A DNA stretch of 64,000 nucleotides from Ruminococcaceae bacterium R-25 (GTDB lineage Bacteria; Bacillota; Clostridia; Saccharofermentanales; Saccharofermentanaceae): NCBI GenBank assembly GCA_003149065.1, contig QGFZ01000002.1, positions 124,001-188,000 on the forward strand. Reading direction: 5' to 3'. The position numbers were made by a program, and so were the translations under genes. Every line of letters starts with the position of its first letter. Within the stretch, counting starts at the first letter, position 1. The notes under the pieces are model-generated. The model saw only the letters and a list, made by a program, of their open reading frames with translations, was not told the DNA's origin and did not search any database. Shown in pieces: positions 51,397-59,724 of the stretch.

Positions 51397-51442
51397 CTCT
51401 GTGTTAGCTAAATACTCTTATTTTTGGAGAGAGAGTAAGTTA

Positions 51443-52468
51443 TTAGATACCGTAATTCTTTACGTCATCAGCTGTGATTGTCTTAGCGTCGAAGCCCTTT
51501 TCTTCCATGATAACTACCTTTGTCTTAACGCCATTCTTGATGATGTCGTCGATGTAGGAAGCCTGGAAAGGATTGCACTGACCGTCATAGTTCCAGTTGC
51601 CTGCGAGGAGCTCTTCAAGTGCCCATGTGTTGCAGTCGAAACCGATGATGATAACGTCCTTGCCTACGCCGTGAGAAATGTTAGCCTTGTCGAGAGCTGC
51701 TGCAGCACCCTTAGCCATGTTGTCATTCTCTGCATAGATAACGTTGAACTTTTCGCCTGAGTCGATAACAGCCTGAACGATCTGCTGAGCTGTCTCTTCA
51801 GACCACTCTGCTGTCTGCTGCTTAACGATTGACCAGTTAGCTTCTGCCTTTACCTTCTCGTCGAGAGCGCCGGAACGGCCGATCTGAGCGGAAGAACCCA
51901 TAACACCCTGGATGTGGATGATCTTGTATTCAGAAAGACCCTGGGAAGCGAGCCAATCAACTGCCTGCTGACCTTCCTTAGCCATGTCGGAAACGATGGA
52001 AGCTTCATAGAGGCTCTCGTCTGCGTCGATTGTTCTGTCGAAGAGGATAACCTTGATGCCAGCCTTCTGAGCCTGCTCAAGAACTCCGTCCCAACCTGAT
52101 GTACCAGCTGCTGAGATCAAGAGGTAGTCAACTTCGTCCTGGATGAACTTCTGAGCTGCTGCGATCTGCTCTTCGTTCTTAAGTGAATAGAAGAAAGATG
52201 CCTCATAGCCGTTTTCCTTAGTAAAAGTTGCCTTCATGTCTCTGTCGTTAGCTGTACGGTAACCGGACTCGTTAGGATCGTTATTGATGATACCAACCTT
52301 AATGAGTTCGTCGCCTGTCTTAGGTGCTTCCGTAGCAGGTGCTTCTGTAGCGGGTCCCTCTGTAGGTGTAGGTGCCTGTGTAGGGGTTGTGCCGTTACAA
52401 GCGCAAACGCCGAATGCCATAGCTGCAACGAGAGCGGAAGAAACCAACAATTTTACAAATTTCTTCAT
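51443..52468 (-). CDS. Sugar ABC transporter substrate-binding protein, YtfQ-like
   Basis: A 341-residue type I periplasmic-binding-fold protein, exported and probably lipidated (VCAC at residues 21-24), with a Thr/Pro-rich linker. The ligand domain runs from about 50: IKVGIINNDPNESGYRTANDRDMKATF, LLISAAGTSGWDGVLEQAQKAGIKVILFDR, AENDNMAKGAAAALDKA. The GYRTAN segment recalls galactofuranose-binding YtfQ, but with AraD downstream the ligand may be a pentose or arabinofuranose. First gene of the operon. Confidence 0.92.
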   Translation of the reverse strand: MKKFVKLLVSSALVAAMAFGVCACNGTTPTQAPTPTEGPATEAPATEAPKTGDELIKVGIINNDPNESGYRTANDRDMKATFTKENGYEASFFYSLKNEEQIAAAQKFIQDEVDYLLISAAGTSGWDGVLEQAQKAGIKVILFDRTIDADESLYEASIVSDMAKEGQQAVDWLASQGLSEYKIIHIQGVMGSSAQIGRSGALDEKVKAEANWSIVKQQTAEWSEETAQQIVQAVIDSGEKFNVIYAENDNMAKGAAAALDKANISHGVGKDVIIIGFDCNTWALEELLAGNWNYDGQCNPFQASYIDDIIKNGVKTKVVIMEEKGFDAKTITADDVKNYGI

Positions 52469-52918
52469 AGTAATTCTCCTTTACATTTTGAGGTTATTTC
52501 TCGGGCCGTTTACTTACCCGATGTACTCTGCCCCAAATAAACACCCGTTCGTCAACAGCCGCAACGAATCTCGTATGCCTTTACAAGAATGGTAATTTTG
52601 CATAAATACAGATTTGGGAATTTTTGATCACAAAACGTACAGGTTTGCCCGAAGAGCACTTTTTCGCGCGCCGATGTCGAAAATCTTAAGACGCCTTGTC
52701 GGATATTTTTTGATGGCGCCTTTTGAACCTTCCTGAAACTTACGTTGTCATTTTTAACAATCAAATATTTTTACTCGAAAATCATTATTTTGAGATTTTC
52801 AAACAGGATAAGATTCCTTACATTTTCGGGCGTTTGAAATAACACCTCAAATATTTATCGTATCTTTGCACAAGGTCGGAACCCTATAATTTTACTAAGA
52901 AATATAAGGGGTTTGGCA
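52469..52918. other. Divergent regulatory region between the sugar operon and its probable repressor gene
   Basis: About 450 bases without a gene. GAAAATC (52777-52783) and GATTTTC (52794-52800) form a 24-base dyad, and TATAAT at 52885-52890 is the likely -10 of the regulator gene. TTGACG occurs on the minus strand near 52555, but no matching -10 is convincing. Operators of an AraR-type repressor would be expected here; I cannot name one with confidence. Confidence 0.5.
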
Positions 52919-53941
52919 ATGGCAGAGAAGTATATCGTCATAGCAAATAAGCTCGAATTAGAGCTCAAGAAAATGAGGGCGGAGGGAAGGCTTAGACTCC
53001 CTTCGGAAAACTCTCTGGCTGAAAAATACTCCTGCAGCAGACAGACGGTCCGCGCAGCATTGGATATCCTCTTGAAGGCCGGCCTTATCGAAAAGCGCAC
53101 CGGCTCCGGATCTTATATAGTAGAAGAATCTCATAAGAATAAAACTGTATTTTTTATTACCGAAGACTGCGACAGATATCTGAGCCCGTTGCTTATAGCC
53201 GGATTAAGGTCAGCACTCGCGTCATCGAAATACACACTTCAGGCATTCTCTACCTCCGGCAGCAGCAAAGAAGAAGGCGTTGCTATTTCGCGCGCTATCA
53301 AAGAGAAAGCCGCGGCTGTCATAATCGAACCCGCGCACGACCTCATCCCAAATGCAAACGGGAGACTGATCGAAGAAGCAATAGGCGCCCTGATACCGGT
53401 TATCTATCTGAATTCATCCAGTGCACCTTCGGGCGTTATAAGTATCGCGCCTGATTACAGGGAAGCAGGGAAGGTCCTTACCGAAAAGCTTAAGGGAGAG
53501 GGCAGGCGCAAGACTGCCTGCATCTTCTGCACAGATAATTCTTCAGGCATGGACGAATACAAGGGTTATATCGATGAGGTCAGTTCATTTGACGAGAGCA
53601 GATGCCTGCTGCTTTCCTACAAGGAAGAAAAAGAGATCCTCGAAGGGAAACATGATCTGTTAACTTCATTTATCGATACACTCTCTGACTGCGATTCCGT
53701 GATCTGCGAAAACGGCATGATCGCGCACAGCCTTGCAGGTCTTCTTAATAAGCGCGATATTAAAGTTCCGGACGACATAACCGTCGCGTGCTTTGACAAC
53801 GGTTATTATTCAAATGATTCCATAATTTCCATGGGTTACGATACTGACCTTCTTTGCAAAAAGCTCGCAAAAACATGCGTTGCTCTTGCAGAAGGCGGCA
53901 ATTACAAAGAATTTGCTGTCCCTGTGGCAGTTATAGAGTAA
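52919..53941 (+). CDS. GntR-type winged helix fused to LacI-type sugar-sensing domain (AraR-like)
   Basis: A 340-residue repressor-type regulator. Residues 1-70 form a GntR winged helix (LPSENSLAEKYSCSRQTVRAALDILLKAGLIEKRTGSGSYI). Residues 75-340 form a LacI/periplasmic-binding-like domain with ALASSKYTLQAFSTSGSSKEEGVAISRAI and VPDDITVACFDNGYY. This is the domain order of B. subtilis AraR, which is released from DNA by L-arabinose. Divergent from the transport/kinase/araD operon, so it is the obvious candidate regulator. The ATG at 52919 has AAGGGG eight bases upstream; the frame opens with a TTG at 52913. Confidence 0.9.
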   Translation: MAEKYIVIANKLELELKKMRAEGRLRLPSENSLAEKYSCSRQTVRAALDILLKAGLIEKRTGSGSYIVEESHKNKTVFFITEDCDRYLSPLLIAGLRSALASSKYTLQAFSTSGSSKEEGVAISRAIKEKAAAVIIEPAHDLIPNANGRLIEEAIGALIPVIYLNSSSAPSGVISIAPDYREAGKVLTEKLKGEGRRKTACIFCTDNSSGMDEYKGYIDEVSSFDESRCLLLSYKEEKEILEGKHDLLTSFIDTLSDCDSVICENGMIAHSLAGLLNKRDIKVPDDITVACFDNGYYSNDSIISMGYDTDLLCKKLAKTCVALAEGGNYKEFAVPVAVIE

Positions 53942-53994
53942 GCAGATAGTTTTTCACTTACTTTGAAACATCGTTTAAATAATTAAACCCTGGA

Positions 53995-54083
53995 TTTTAC
54001 ACCACTTTGAAATTATTATAATTTGGTGTAAAAAAAGCCCTGTTTTTTACACCAAACTGAAATAATATCGTTTTGGTGTAAAA
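53995..54083. repeat. Two-unit palindrome array (39-base units, 50-base period)
   Basis: Two units, 53995-54033 and 54045-54083, each with arms TTTTACACCA and TGGTGTAAAA around a 19-base centre, separated by 11 bases. The arms are identical between units; the centres share only part (TTGAAATTATT against CTGAAATAATA). They lie between the regulator and the following gene, with no open frame. A further TTTTACAC is at 54175. Confidence 0.7.
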
Positions 54084-54138
54084 CGCAGTATGAATAGCAC
54101 AGATTTACGCCTGAAATTCTCAAAGAAAAATTAGAAAC

Positions 54139-54178
54139 AGTCTCAACTTTTGCTCCAGCAGCAGATTGAGACTCTTTT
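54139..54178 (+). terminator. Terminator-like hairpin before the nuclease-like gene
   Basis: AGTCTCAA (54139-54146) pairs with TTGAGACT (54166-54173), followed by CTTTTA. It may end the regulator transcript. Confidence 0.5.
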
Positions 54179-54231
54179 ACACTAGGCGGGACCATATAAT
54201 TAAGCAACTTAATCGAAAGGGGCGGTTCTAT

Positions 54232-55020
54232 ATGGTTAATAATCATGGCGAAGAGATGCGCAAAAGAAGTGAACTTATAATGAAGACTTTGGAAGCGTTG
54301 GATAAGAAGATAGAATCTTTCCCTGATGGCAGGATCAAGATAAAGAAATGCAAAAGCGGAGTGTATCACTATCTTTCCATAAAAGGGAAAAAGGACCGGC
54401 TGCTTAATGAGAACGAAACAGACCTCATCAGGGATTTGATCCAGAAAAGTTATCTCAAGCAAATGAGGGTTTCCTTAAGATCCGAACTGAAAGCATTGAG
54501 CAGGATGCAGAAAATCTATCCTTCTGTTATTGCAGAAGATCTGTTTGATCAGCTTTCTGAAGAACGGAAAGCGTTTGCGAAGCCGGCAATGGTCGGTGAT
54601 GAGGATTTTGCCCGTAAGTGGATGCAAATGCCTTATAAGCGAAAACCGTTTAAGAAAGATGCGCCATACTATCTAACCATCAAGGGCGAAAGAGTCAGAT
54701 CAAAGTCGGAAGTGATTATCGCTAACAGGCTGTATTTTAAGGGGATTCCATATAAGTACGAATGCCCGCTTAAAGTCGGGAACAAGATCATTCATCCGGA
54801 TTTTACGATTCTCAGACTAAGCGATTGCAGCGTGGTCTATTACGAACATTGCGGAAAGATGGACGATGAGACCTATATGGATGATCTGGTCGAAAGAGTC
54901 AATGATTACAGCGAAGCAGGAATCCTGCAGGGAGACAGACTTTTCTTTTCGTTTGAAACCTCGAAAAAGCCGTTAGACTTGAGAACTGTAGACAAACTTA
55001 TCGATCGTTATTTTAGATGA
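54232..55020 (+). CDS. PD-(D/E)XK nuclease-like protein
   Basis: A 262-residue cytosolic protein. The N-terminal two-fifths is basic and helical. The C-terminal part (about 145-260) has VRSKSEVIIANRLYFKGIPYKYECPLKVG, IHPDFTILRLSDCSVVYYEHCGKMDD, and ILQGDRLFFSFETSKKPLD. The order Glu in SEV, Asp in HPDF and Glu-His in YEHCG resembles the PD-(D/E)XK nuclease core with an E-x-H variation. The role is unknown; no methyltransferase or helicase gene adjoins it. AGGGG lies 11 bases before the ATG. It is flanked by the 53995 palindrome array. Confidence 0.65.
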   Translation: MVNNHGEEMRKRSELIMKTLEALDKKIESFPDGRIKIKKCKSGVYHYLSIKGKKDRLLNENETDLIRDLIQKSYLKQMRVSLRSELKALSRMQKIYPSVIAEDLFDQLSEERKAFAKPAMVGDEDFARKWMQMPYKRKPFKKDAPYYLTIKGERVRSKSEVIIANRLYFKGIPYKYECPLKVGNKIIHPDFTILRLSDCSVVYYEHCGKMDDETYMDDLVERVNDYSEAGILQGDRLFFSFETSKKPLDLRTVDKLIDRYFR

Positions 55021-55026
55021 AGAATA

Positions 55027-56004
55027 TCAGTATTCTCTCGAATCTACGAAATCCTGCGTGATGCTCTGCGTTGTATAAGCGGATTCGTTGACGTGGACCT
55101 GCTTCGGGATCGTTTCGCCTTTTCTGTATTTTTCAATGAGCTCTTTGATCTGCGGGCCGAACATCGGGTTGCACTCGACACAGAGATTTATCTTGCCGTC
55201 GTGGCAGTACTGGAGAGCTTCTTTTGTGGCGTCGAAAGTAATGATCTTCACCTGACCGCCGTTGCCGTAAGTGATACCGGCTTCGTTGAGCGCGCGCATT
55301 GCGCCAAAGGTCATGTTGTCGTTTTCGGAATAGAGGACATTGATGTCCTTGTTTGTCTTAAGATATTCGGTCATGACCTCATAAGCCTTGGCTTCGGTGA
55401 AGTCGCCGTAGAGCTGGCTCGTGATCTCCCAGTTGGAGTGCTTGGCTACTGCATCTTCCAATGCCTTTGTTCTCATGATCTGGGCGGTTGCACCAAGCGT
55501 TCCCTGGAGGTGGAGGATCTTTGCTTCCTTGTCTGCAGGGATCTCTCCTTCGAGCCATTTGACGGCGAGGTTGCCCTGACCCAAAAAGTCGGAACCGATG
55601 TTGGTTAGATACAGCGAATCATCGTCAACTGCGACGGATCTGTCCATGATTATTACAGGAATTCCGGCATCCTTGATCTCTTCCAGGATCGTCTGCCAGC
55701 CTTCTTCAACTGTGGGCGCGATGATTATAAAATCGACTCCTTCGAGGATGAAGCGGCGGATTGCGGTGAACTGGTTTTCCTGTTCCTGTCTCGCATTTTC
55801 CATGATGAATTCATATTCCGGGTCGTTTGCGAAAGTAGCTTCCATGGACTTGGTGTTTGCGACTCTCCAATCGGACTCGGAACCGATCTGCGAAAAGCCG
55901 ATCACATATGCTTTGTTGGAAGGCTCAGCCGGTTTGGTTCCCAGGCATCCTGCCATGCATAAGATCATGCTTAAGCAAAGTAAAACACTACAGAATCGTT
56001 TCAT
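55027..56004 (-). CDS. Sugar-binding lipoprotein, likely sensor of the three-component system
   Basis: A 325-residue type I periplasmic-binding-fold lipoprotein (lipobox CMAGC, Cys19). AYVIGFSQIGSESDWRVANTKSMEATF, FIIIAPTVEEGWQTILEEIKDAGIPVIIMDR and YSENDNMTFGAMRALNEAG are very like the YtfQ-type protein at 51443. Unlike that one, it has no ABC genes of its own and overlaps the histidine kinase gene by 17 bases. I infer it presents the sugar to the kinase, as XylFII does for LytS in Clostridium beijerinckii. Confidence 0.88.
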   Translation of the reverse strand: MKRFCSVLLCLSMILCMAGCLGTKPAEPSNKAYVIGFSQIGSESDWRVANTKSMEATFANDPEYEFIMENARQEQENQFTAIRRFILEGVDFIIIAPTVEEGWQTILEEIKDAGIPVIIMDRSVAVDDDSLYLTNIGSDFLGQGNLAVKWLEGEIPADKEAKILHLQGTLGATAQIMRTKALEDAVAKHSNWEITSQLYGDFTEAKAYEVMTEYLKTNKDINVLYSENDNMTFGAMRALNEAGITYGNGGQVKIITFDATKEALQYCHDGKINLCVECNPMFGPQIKELIEKYRKGETIPKQVHVNESAYTTQSITQDFVDSREY

Positions 56005-57424
56005 TGTTTATGTCCGCCTTCCCGGGTATTTCGATGCTTATATAAGTTCCTTCCTGCGGCACGGACTCGATATCGAATTTGCATGCATCGCCGTAAAGGA
56101 TCTTCAGTCTCTTATAAGATGATGTGAGACCGAAGCTCGTCGTGTCCTCATTAAGTACTCTTGTCTTTAAGCTCTCCAGTTCTTCTTTCTGCATGCCAAG
56201 ACCCGTGTCTGTTACCTTAAGGACGATCTTGTCTCCTTCGAGAGTTCCGGTTACCTTGATCTTACCCTTGCCGCGCTTAGGCTTAAGGCCGTGATAGATA
56301 GCATTTTCGACGAGCGGCTGCAAAGTCATTTTCGGGAGCTTCGTGTTTTCGATCGCAGGATCGATGTCGATCTCAAATTCCATGATATCCCTGTATCGTA
56401 CCTGCTGTATCTCGAGGTAACTCTGGATGTGCTGTTTTTCTTCGGCGAGCGTTACGATATCCTTACCGTCGCTTAAGAATGAGCGGAAATAAGATGAAAG
56501 GCTCGTTACCATCTGTTCTGCCTGATCGTTCTTGCCGATCTCGATGAGCCAGACGATCGCGTCCAAAGTGTTGTACAGGAAGTGAGGATTGATCTGCGCC
56601 TGGATGAGTGAGAGCTCGATGTCGCGGAGCTTGATCTGCTCTTCGCGGTTTAACTGGATCTGCTTATCGAGTCTTGCCGCCATGTCTTCGATACCGGTGG
56701 AGAGGAGCGCGAGGCTCGTATCGTCGGTCTTTACGGGAGTGTGGGGGCTTAAGTCGCCGTCACCGATCTCCTTAACGCGGCCGTTCATTTCAACGATAGG
56801 ATCAGTGATACTTTTCGAGAGCTTGACCGCACGGCTCAAAACGAGAGGGACTACAACGAGCATGACCAGGACGACGAACACGATTTCGATACTGAGCCAG
56901 AAATCGATCTGCTTCTGGATGCTCGCCATCTCGCCGGCCTCGTAGTAGAGGTAAGAATACATGTAGTCTTCGATGAGGCCCGTTGTGATGTAGATATTTT
57001 TCGTGAGCTGGTCCATACGGTTGTCGTAACTCGTTGTGCTCTCAATATCGTGCATGTATGAGCTTAACTTATCGCAGAGTGAGAGAACGCTAGTAATGGA
57101 TTTGCGGCCTTCGGAATTTGACGTGTTTTTCAACAGGTCTTCAGCGAGGGCTCTTGCGGATTCGACGTCGTCCCACGGCATCTCATCGCTGTATCCCGTT
57201 ACGTAGAAATACATCTGCTCATCGATCTCCTGCTTAAACTTCTGGTTGAAGCCGGATACCTTGACGATGTTTCCCGATACCGATGCGTACATGAGGTTAC
57301 GTGTAAGTAGCATTACGAAAATGCTGACGAGAATGACAGCAATCGGGATAAACATCTGAAGCATAAGACGGTACATTTTTCCCTGTACCGTATTCTTGTT
57401 TAACCTGTCGGGCGGACGTCTCAT
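55988..57424 (-). CDS. Sensor histidine kinase, LytS/YesM type
   Basis: A 478-residue membrane kinase. Two helices (about 24-45 and 177-198) bracket an extracellular region of about 130 residues, followed by a HAMP domain (about 200-255). The phospho-acceptor region is QAQINPHFLYNTLDAIVWLI and the ATP site has LQPLVENAIYHGLKPKRGKGKI and DTGLGM. This is the His_kinase group of YesM/LytS. It overlaps the response-regulator stop by four bases and the sugar-binding gene by 17. Confidence 0.93.
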   Translation of the reverse strand: MRRPPDRLNKNTVQGKMYRLMLQMFIPIAVILVSIFVMLLTRNLMYASVSGNIVKVSGFNQKFKQEIDEQMYFYVTGYSDEMPWDDVESARALAEDLLKNTSNSEGRKSITSVLSLCDKLSSYMHDIESTTSYDNRMDQLTKNIYITTGLIEDYMYSYLYYEAGEMASIQKQIDFWLSIEIVFVVLVMLVVVPLVLSRAVKLSKSITDPIVEMNGRVKEIGDGDLSPHTPVKTDDTSLALLSTGIEDMAARLDKQIQLNREEQIKLRDIELSLIQAQINPHFLYNTLDAIVWLIEIGKNDQAEQMVTSLSSYFRSFLSDGKDIVTLAEEKQHIQSYLEIQQVRYRDIMEFEIDIDPAIENTKLPKMTLQPLVENAIYHGLKPKRGKGKIKVTGTLEGDKIVLKVTDTGLGMQKEELESLKTRVLNEDTTSFGLTSSYKRLKILYGDACKFDIESVPQEGTYISIEIPGKADINNETIL

Positions 57425-59034
57425 TCTTCAGGAATTTCCCCGTTGCGGTACTGGCTCGGCGTGCATCCCTGATTCTTCTTGAATACGAATGAGAAATATC
57501 TGGGATCCTTGTAGCCGATCTCGTTCGCGATCTCGCCACTCTTCTTGCTCGTGTTGCGCAGGAGGATCTTAGCCTTGGCCATTCTCTTTTTGGTGATATA
57601 TTCGACGAAGGATAATCCGACCTTGTTGGAGAAGACGGCGCTCAAATAGTTCGCGCTGATATTGATCTCCTCTGCAACGGAATCAAGAGAGATATCCTCG
57701 TCCGCATAATGTTCATTGATGTAATCGACGGCATTGTTGATGATGTCGTTTCCGCGCTTCTGCGCTTCAGCGTCCCTCATCTTGATCGCAACATTAAGTG
57801 CGTCGATAAGATAGCCCTTAACCTCGTCTGCCTGAATGTTCGTGTCGAACGTCGGCAGGCTCGAAGAGATCAGTTCCGAATCAACATTAGCTTCCTTCAA
57901 AGCAAGTTCGACATTGACCCTGATGCTGACCAGAAGATAGTAGCGGAACAGGATCGAATTGACGCTCGCCTCAACGCTCTTAAGGTAGTCGTCGGCAAAT
58001 GTCTCGACTTCGTTTATCGTACCTGTCTGCACGAAATATCTTATGATCATGGGATCGAACTTGCCCGCATCGATCTGGTGTATCTCGCTGTCATTTGCAA
58101 CGAACTGTTCGGTTTTTAACTGCTCGGAAGTAAAGATGTGCTGGTTAGGGAAGATGTGTCTGTATGCAAATGCCCTGTTCGCATCCTGATAGCATGAAGA
58201 AAGTCCGCTCAGTCTGTTTGTCGGTGCGCCGACCGCAACGTGCCAGTCGAGCTGCGACGGAGTCTCTTCGCAGTGCTGCATTATCATCTTTACGCACTTG
58301 TCTTCCATTCGCTTGACGCTCTCGTCGTCGCCCTTGATGAGGACGGCATATGAAAAGAGGTTGCATCTGAAGATGATATAATCCGGATACTGCATGAACT
58401 GGTTAAGAAGGCTCTCTGTAACGCCCGATGCGTTGTCCGAATATGTCGACTGGTCAAGGTCCCTGATAGAGAAGATGACGATGTTATAAGCGTCTGCGGA
58501 AAGATTGAGATGGAGCTTGTCTGCCTCTTCGTAGATCTCCTGTACTGACAGTGATCCTTCTACGAGCTTCTCGAAAAATACTCTGTGCGTTAATCTCTCG
58601 AACTTCTTGAACTCCTGCTCGTAGAGCTTTACGTAGTCTTTCTGTTCGTTCTCTTCGGTGATCTTTTTTCTGACGCCTTCAAGGGCATTGATCATGTCGG
58701 TCTTGGTGACGGGCTTTAAGAGATACTGCTCGACGCCGATCTCTATCGCTTTTCGCGCGTACTCAAAATCGCTGTAACCGGAGATAACAATGATCTTTAT
58801 ATTAGGCAATTCCTTCGTGACGGTTTTGCTCAATGAAAGGCCGTCCATGAAGGGCATGGTGATATCGGTGATGAGGACATCGGGCTTAAGCTTTCTGATC
58901 ATGGGCAGGGCCATCTCGCCGTCAGGCGCATCGCCTGCGAACTCGAAACCGTACTTCTCCCACGGGATCATGTCGCGAAGTCCTTCGCGCACGATACTCT
59001 CGTCTTCACAAATAAAAACCTTAAAAAGATCCAT
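57421..59034 (-). CDS. Response regulator, AraC type, YesN-like
   Basis: A 537-residue regulator. The receiver domain (about 4-122) has CEDESIVREGL, the phosphorylated Asp57 in DVLITDITMPFMDG and Lys in YLLKPV. A long middle part leads to a C-terminal AraC-type HTH (about 435-535: ISANYLSAVFSNKVGLSFVEYITKKRMAKAKILL, then GEIANEIGYKDPRYFSFVFKKNQGCTPSQYR). The ATG at 59034 has GGAGG seven bases upstream. First gene of the sensing operon; it probably activates a sugar-uptake operon, perhaps the adjacent one. Confidence 0.93.
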   Translation of the reverse strand: MDLFKVFICEDESIVREGLRDMIPWEKYGFEFAGDAPDGEMALPMIRKLKPDVLITDITMPFMDGLSLSKTVTKELPNIKIIVISGYSDFEYARKAIEIGVEQYLLKPVTKTDMINALEGVRKKITEENEQKDYVKLYEQEFKKFERLTHRVFFEKLVEGSLSVQEIYEEADKLHLNLSADAYNIVIFSIRDLDQSTYSDNASGVTESLLNQFMQYPDYIIFRCNLFSYAVLIKGDDESVKRMEDKCVKMIMQHCEETPSQLDWHVAVGAPTNRLSGLSSCYQDANRAFAYRHIFPNQHIFTSEQLKTEQFVANDSEIHQIDAGKFDPMIIRYFVQTGTINEVETFADDYLKSVEASVNSILFRYYLLVSIRVNVELALKEANVDSELISSSLPTFDTNIQADEVKGYLIDALNVAIKMRDAEAQKRGNDIINNAVDYINEHYADEDISLDSVAEEINISANYLSAVFSNKVGLSFVEYITKKRMAKAKILLRNTSKKSGEIANEIGYKDPRYFSFVFKKNQGCTPSQYRNGEIPEE

Positions 59035-59152
59035 CAGCTGCCCTCCGTTAACATACCCTAATTCTAACACAGGGGCAAAAGCATAGTCTTTACATAATTT
59101 TATTAATTAAGTGCAATATCTTTATTTCCGCGTGGATTTAAAAGCTTCGGTG

Positions 59153-59158
59153 TATAAT
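59153..59158 (+). promoter_or_regulatory. -10 element of the acetyltransferase gene
   Basis: TATAAT, 20 bases before the ATG at 59179. No convincing -35 hexamer at 16-18 bases. Confidence 0.4.
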
Positions 59159-59178
59159 GATTTCTGAGGTATAGATCT

Positions 59179-59724
59179 ATGGTTTTTAACACGAAAGTCA
59201 CCGACAAAACAGGCAAAGAAATAGAGCTCCGAAACGCTGAATTAAAGGACGCGGAGGCTCTTTTGAATTATCTTAAAGTCACTAATACTGAATCGAAATA
59301 TCTCATCTGCGAACCCGATGAGATCACCATGACTTTGGATGACGAAAAGGCTTTTATCACGCGCAAGACCGAGTCTGAGAATGAGCTCCTTCTGCTCGCT
59401 TTTGAAGACGGAAAACATATCGGCAACTGCTCTCTCATGAGTGTCGGAACTTCCACAAGATATAAGCACAGATGCACTATTGCAATTGCCCTGTATAAGG
59501 CTTACTGCGGCAGGGGGATCGGCAGGCTGATGTTGGAGACCGTTTTGAGCGAAGCAAAAAAACTCGGCTACGGACAAGCAGAGCTTGAGGTCGTAACCGA
59601 GAATCTTGGTGCTATAGCGCTTTATGAAGCTGTTGGTTTTGTTAAGTGCGGCGTGCTCCCGAACAGTATGAAATACAGGGATGGCACGACTGTCGATTCT
59701 TACTGGATGGTAAAGATCCTTTAA
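59179..59724 (+). CDS. GNAT family N-acetyltransferase
   Basis: A 181-residue acetyltransferase. IAIALYKAYCGRGIGRLMLETVLSEAKKLG is the acetyl-CoA site and LEVVTENLGAIALYEAVGFVKCGVLPNSMKY the C-terminal motif; the latter with KYRDGTTVDSYWMVKIL is like the SpeG/PhnO group, but the substrate is unknown. GAGG is nine bases before the ATG. Its stop overlaps that of the convergent MFS gene by four bases. Confidence 0.88.
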   Translation: MVFNTKVTDKTGKEIELRNAELKDAEALLNYLKVTNTESKYLICEPDEITMTLDDEKAFITRKTESENELLLLAFEDGKHIGNCSLMSVGTSTRYKHRCTIAIALYKAYCGRGIGRLMLETVLSEAKKLGYGQAELEVVTENLGAIALYEAVGFVKCGVLPNSMKYRDGTTVDSYWMVKIL

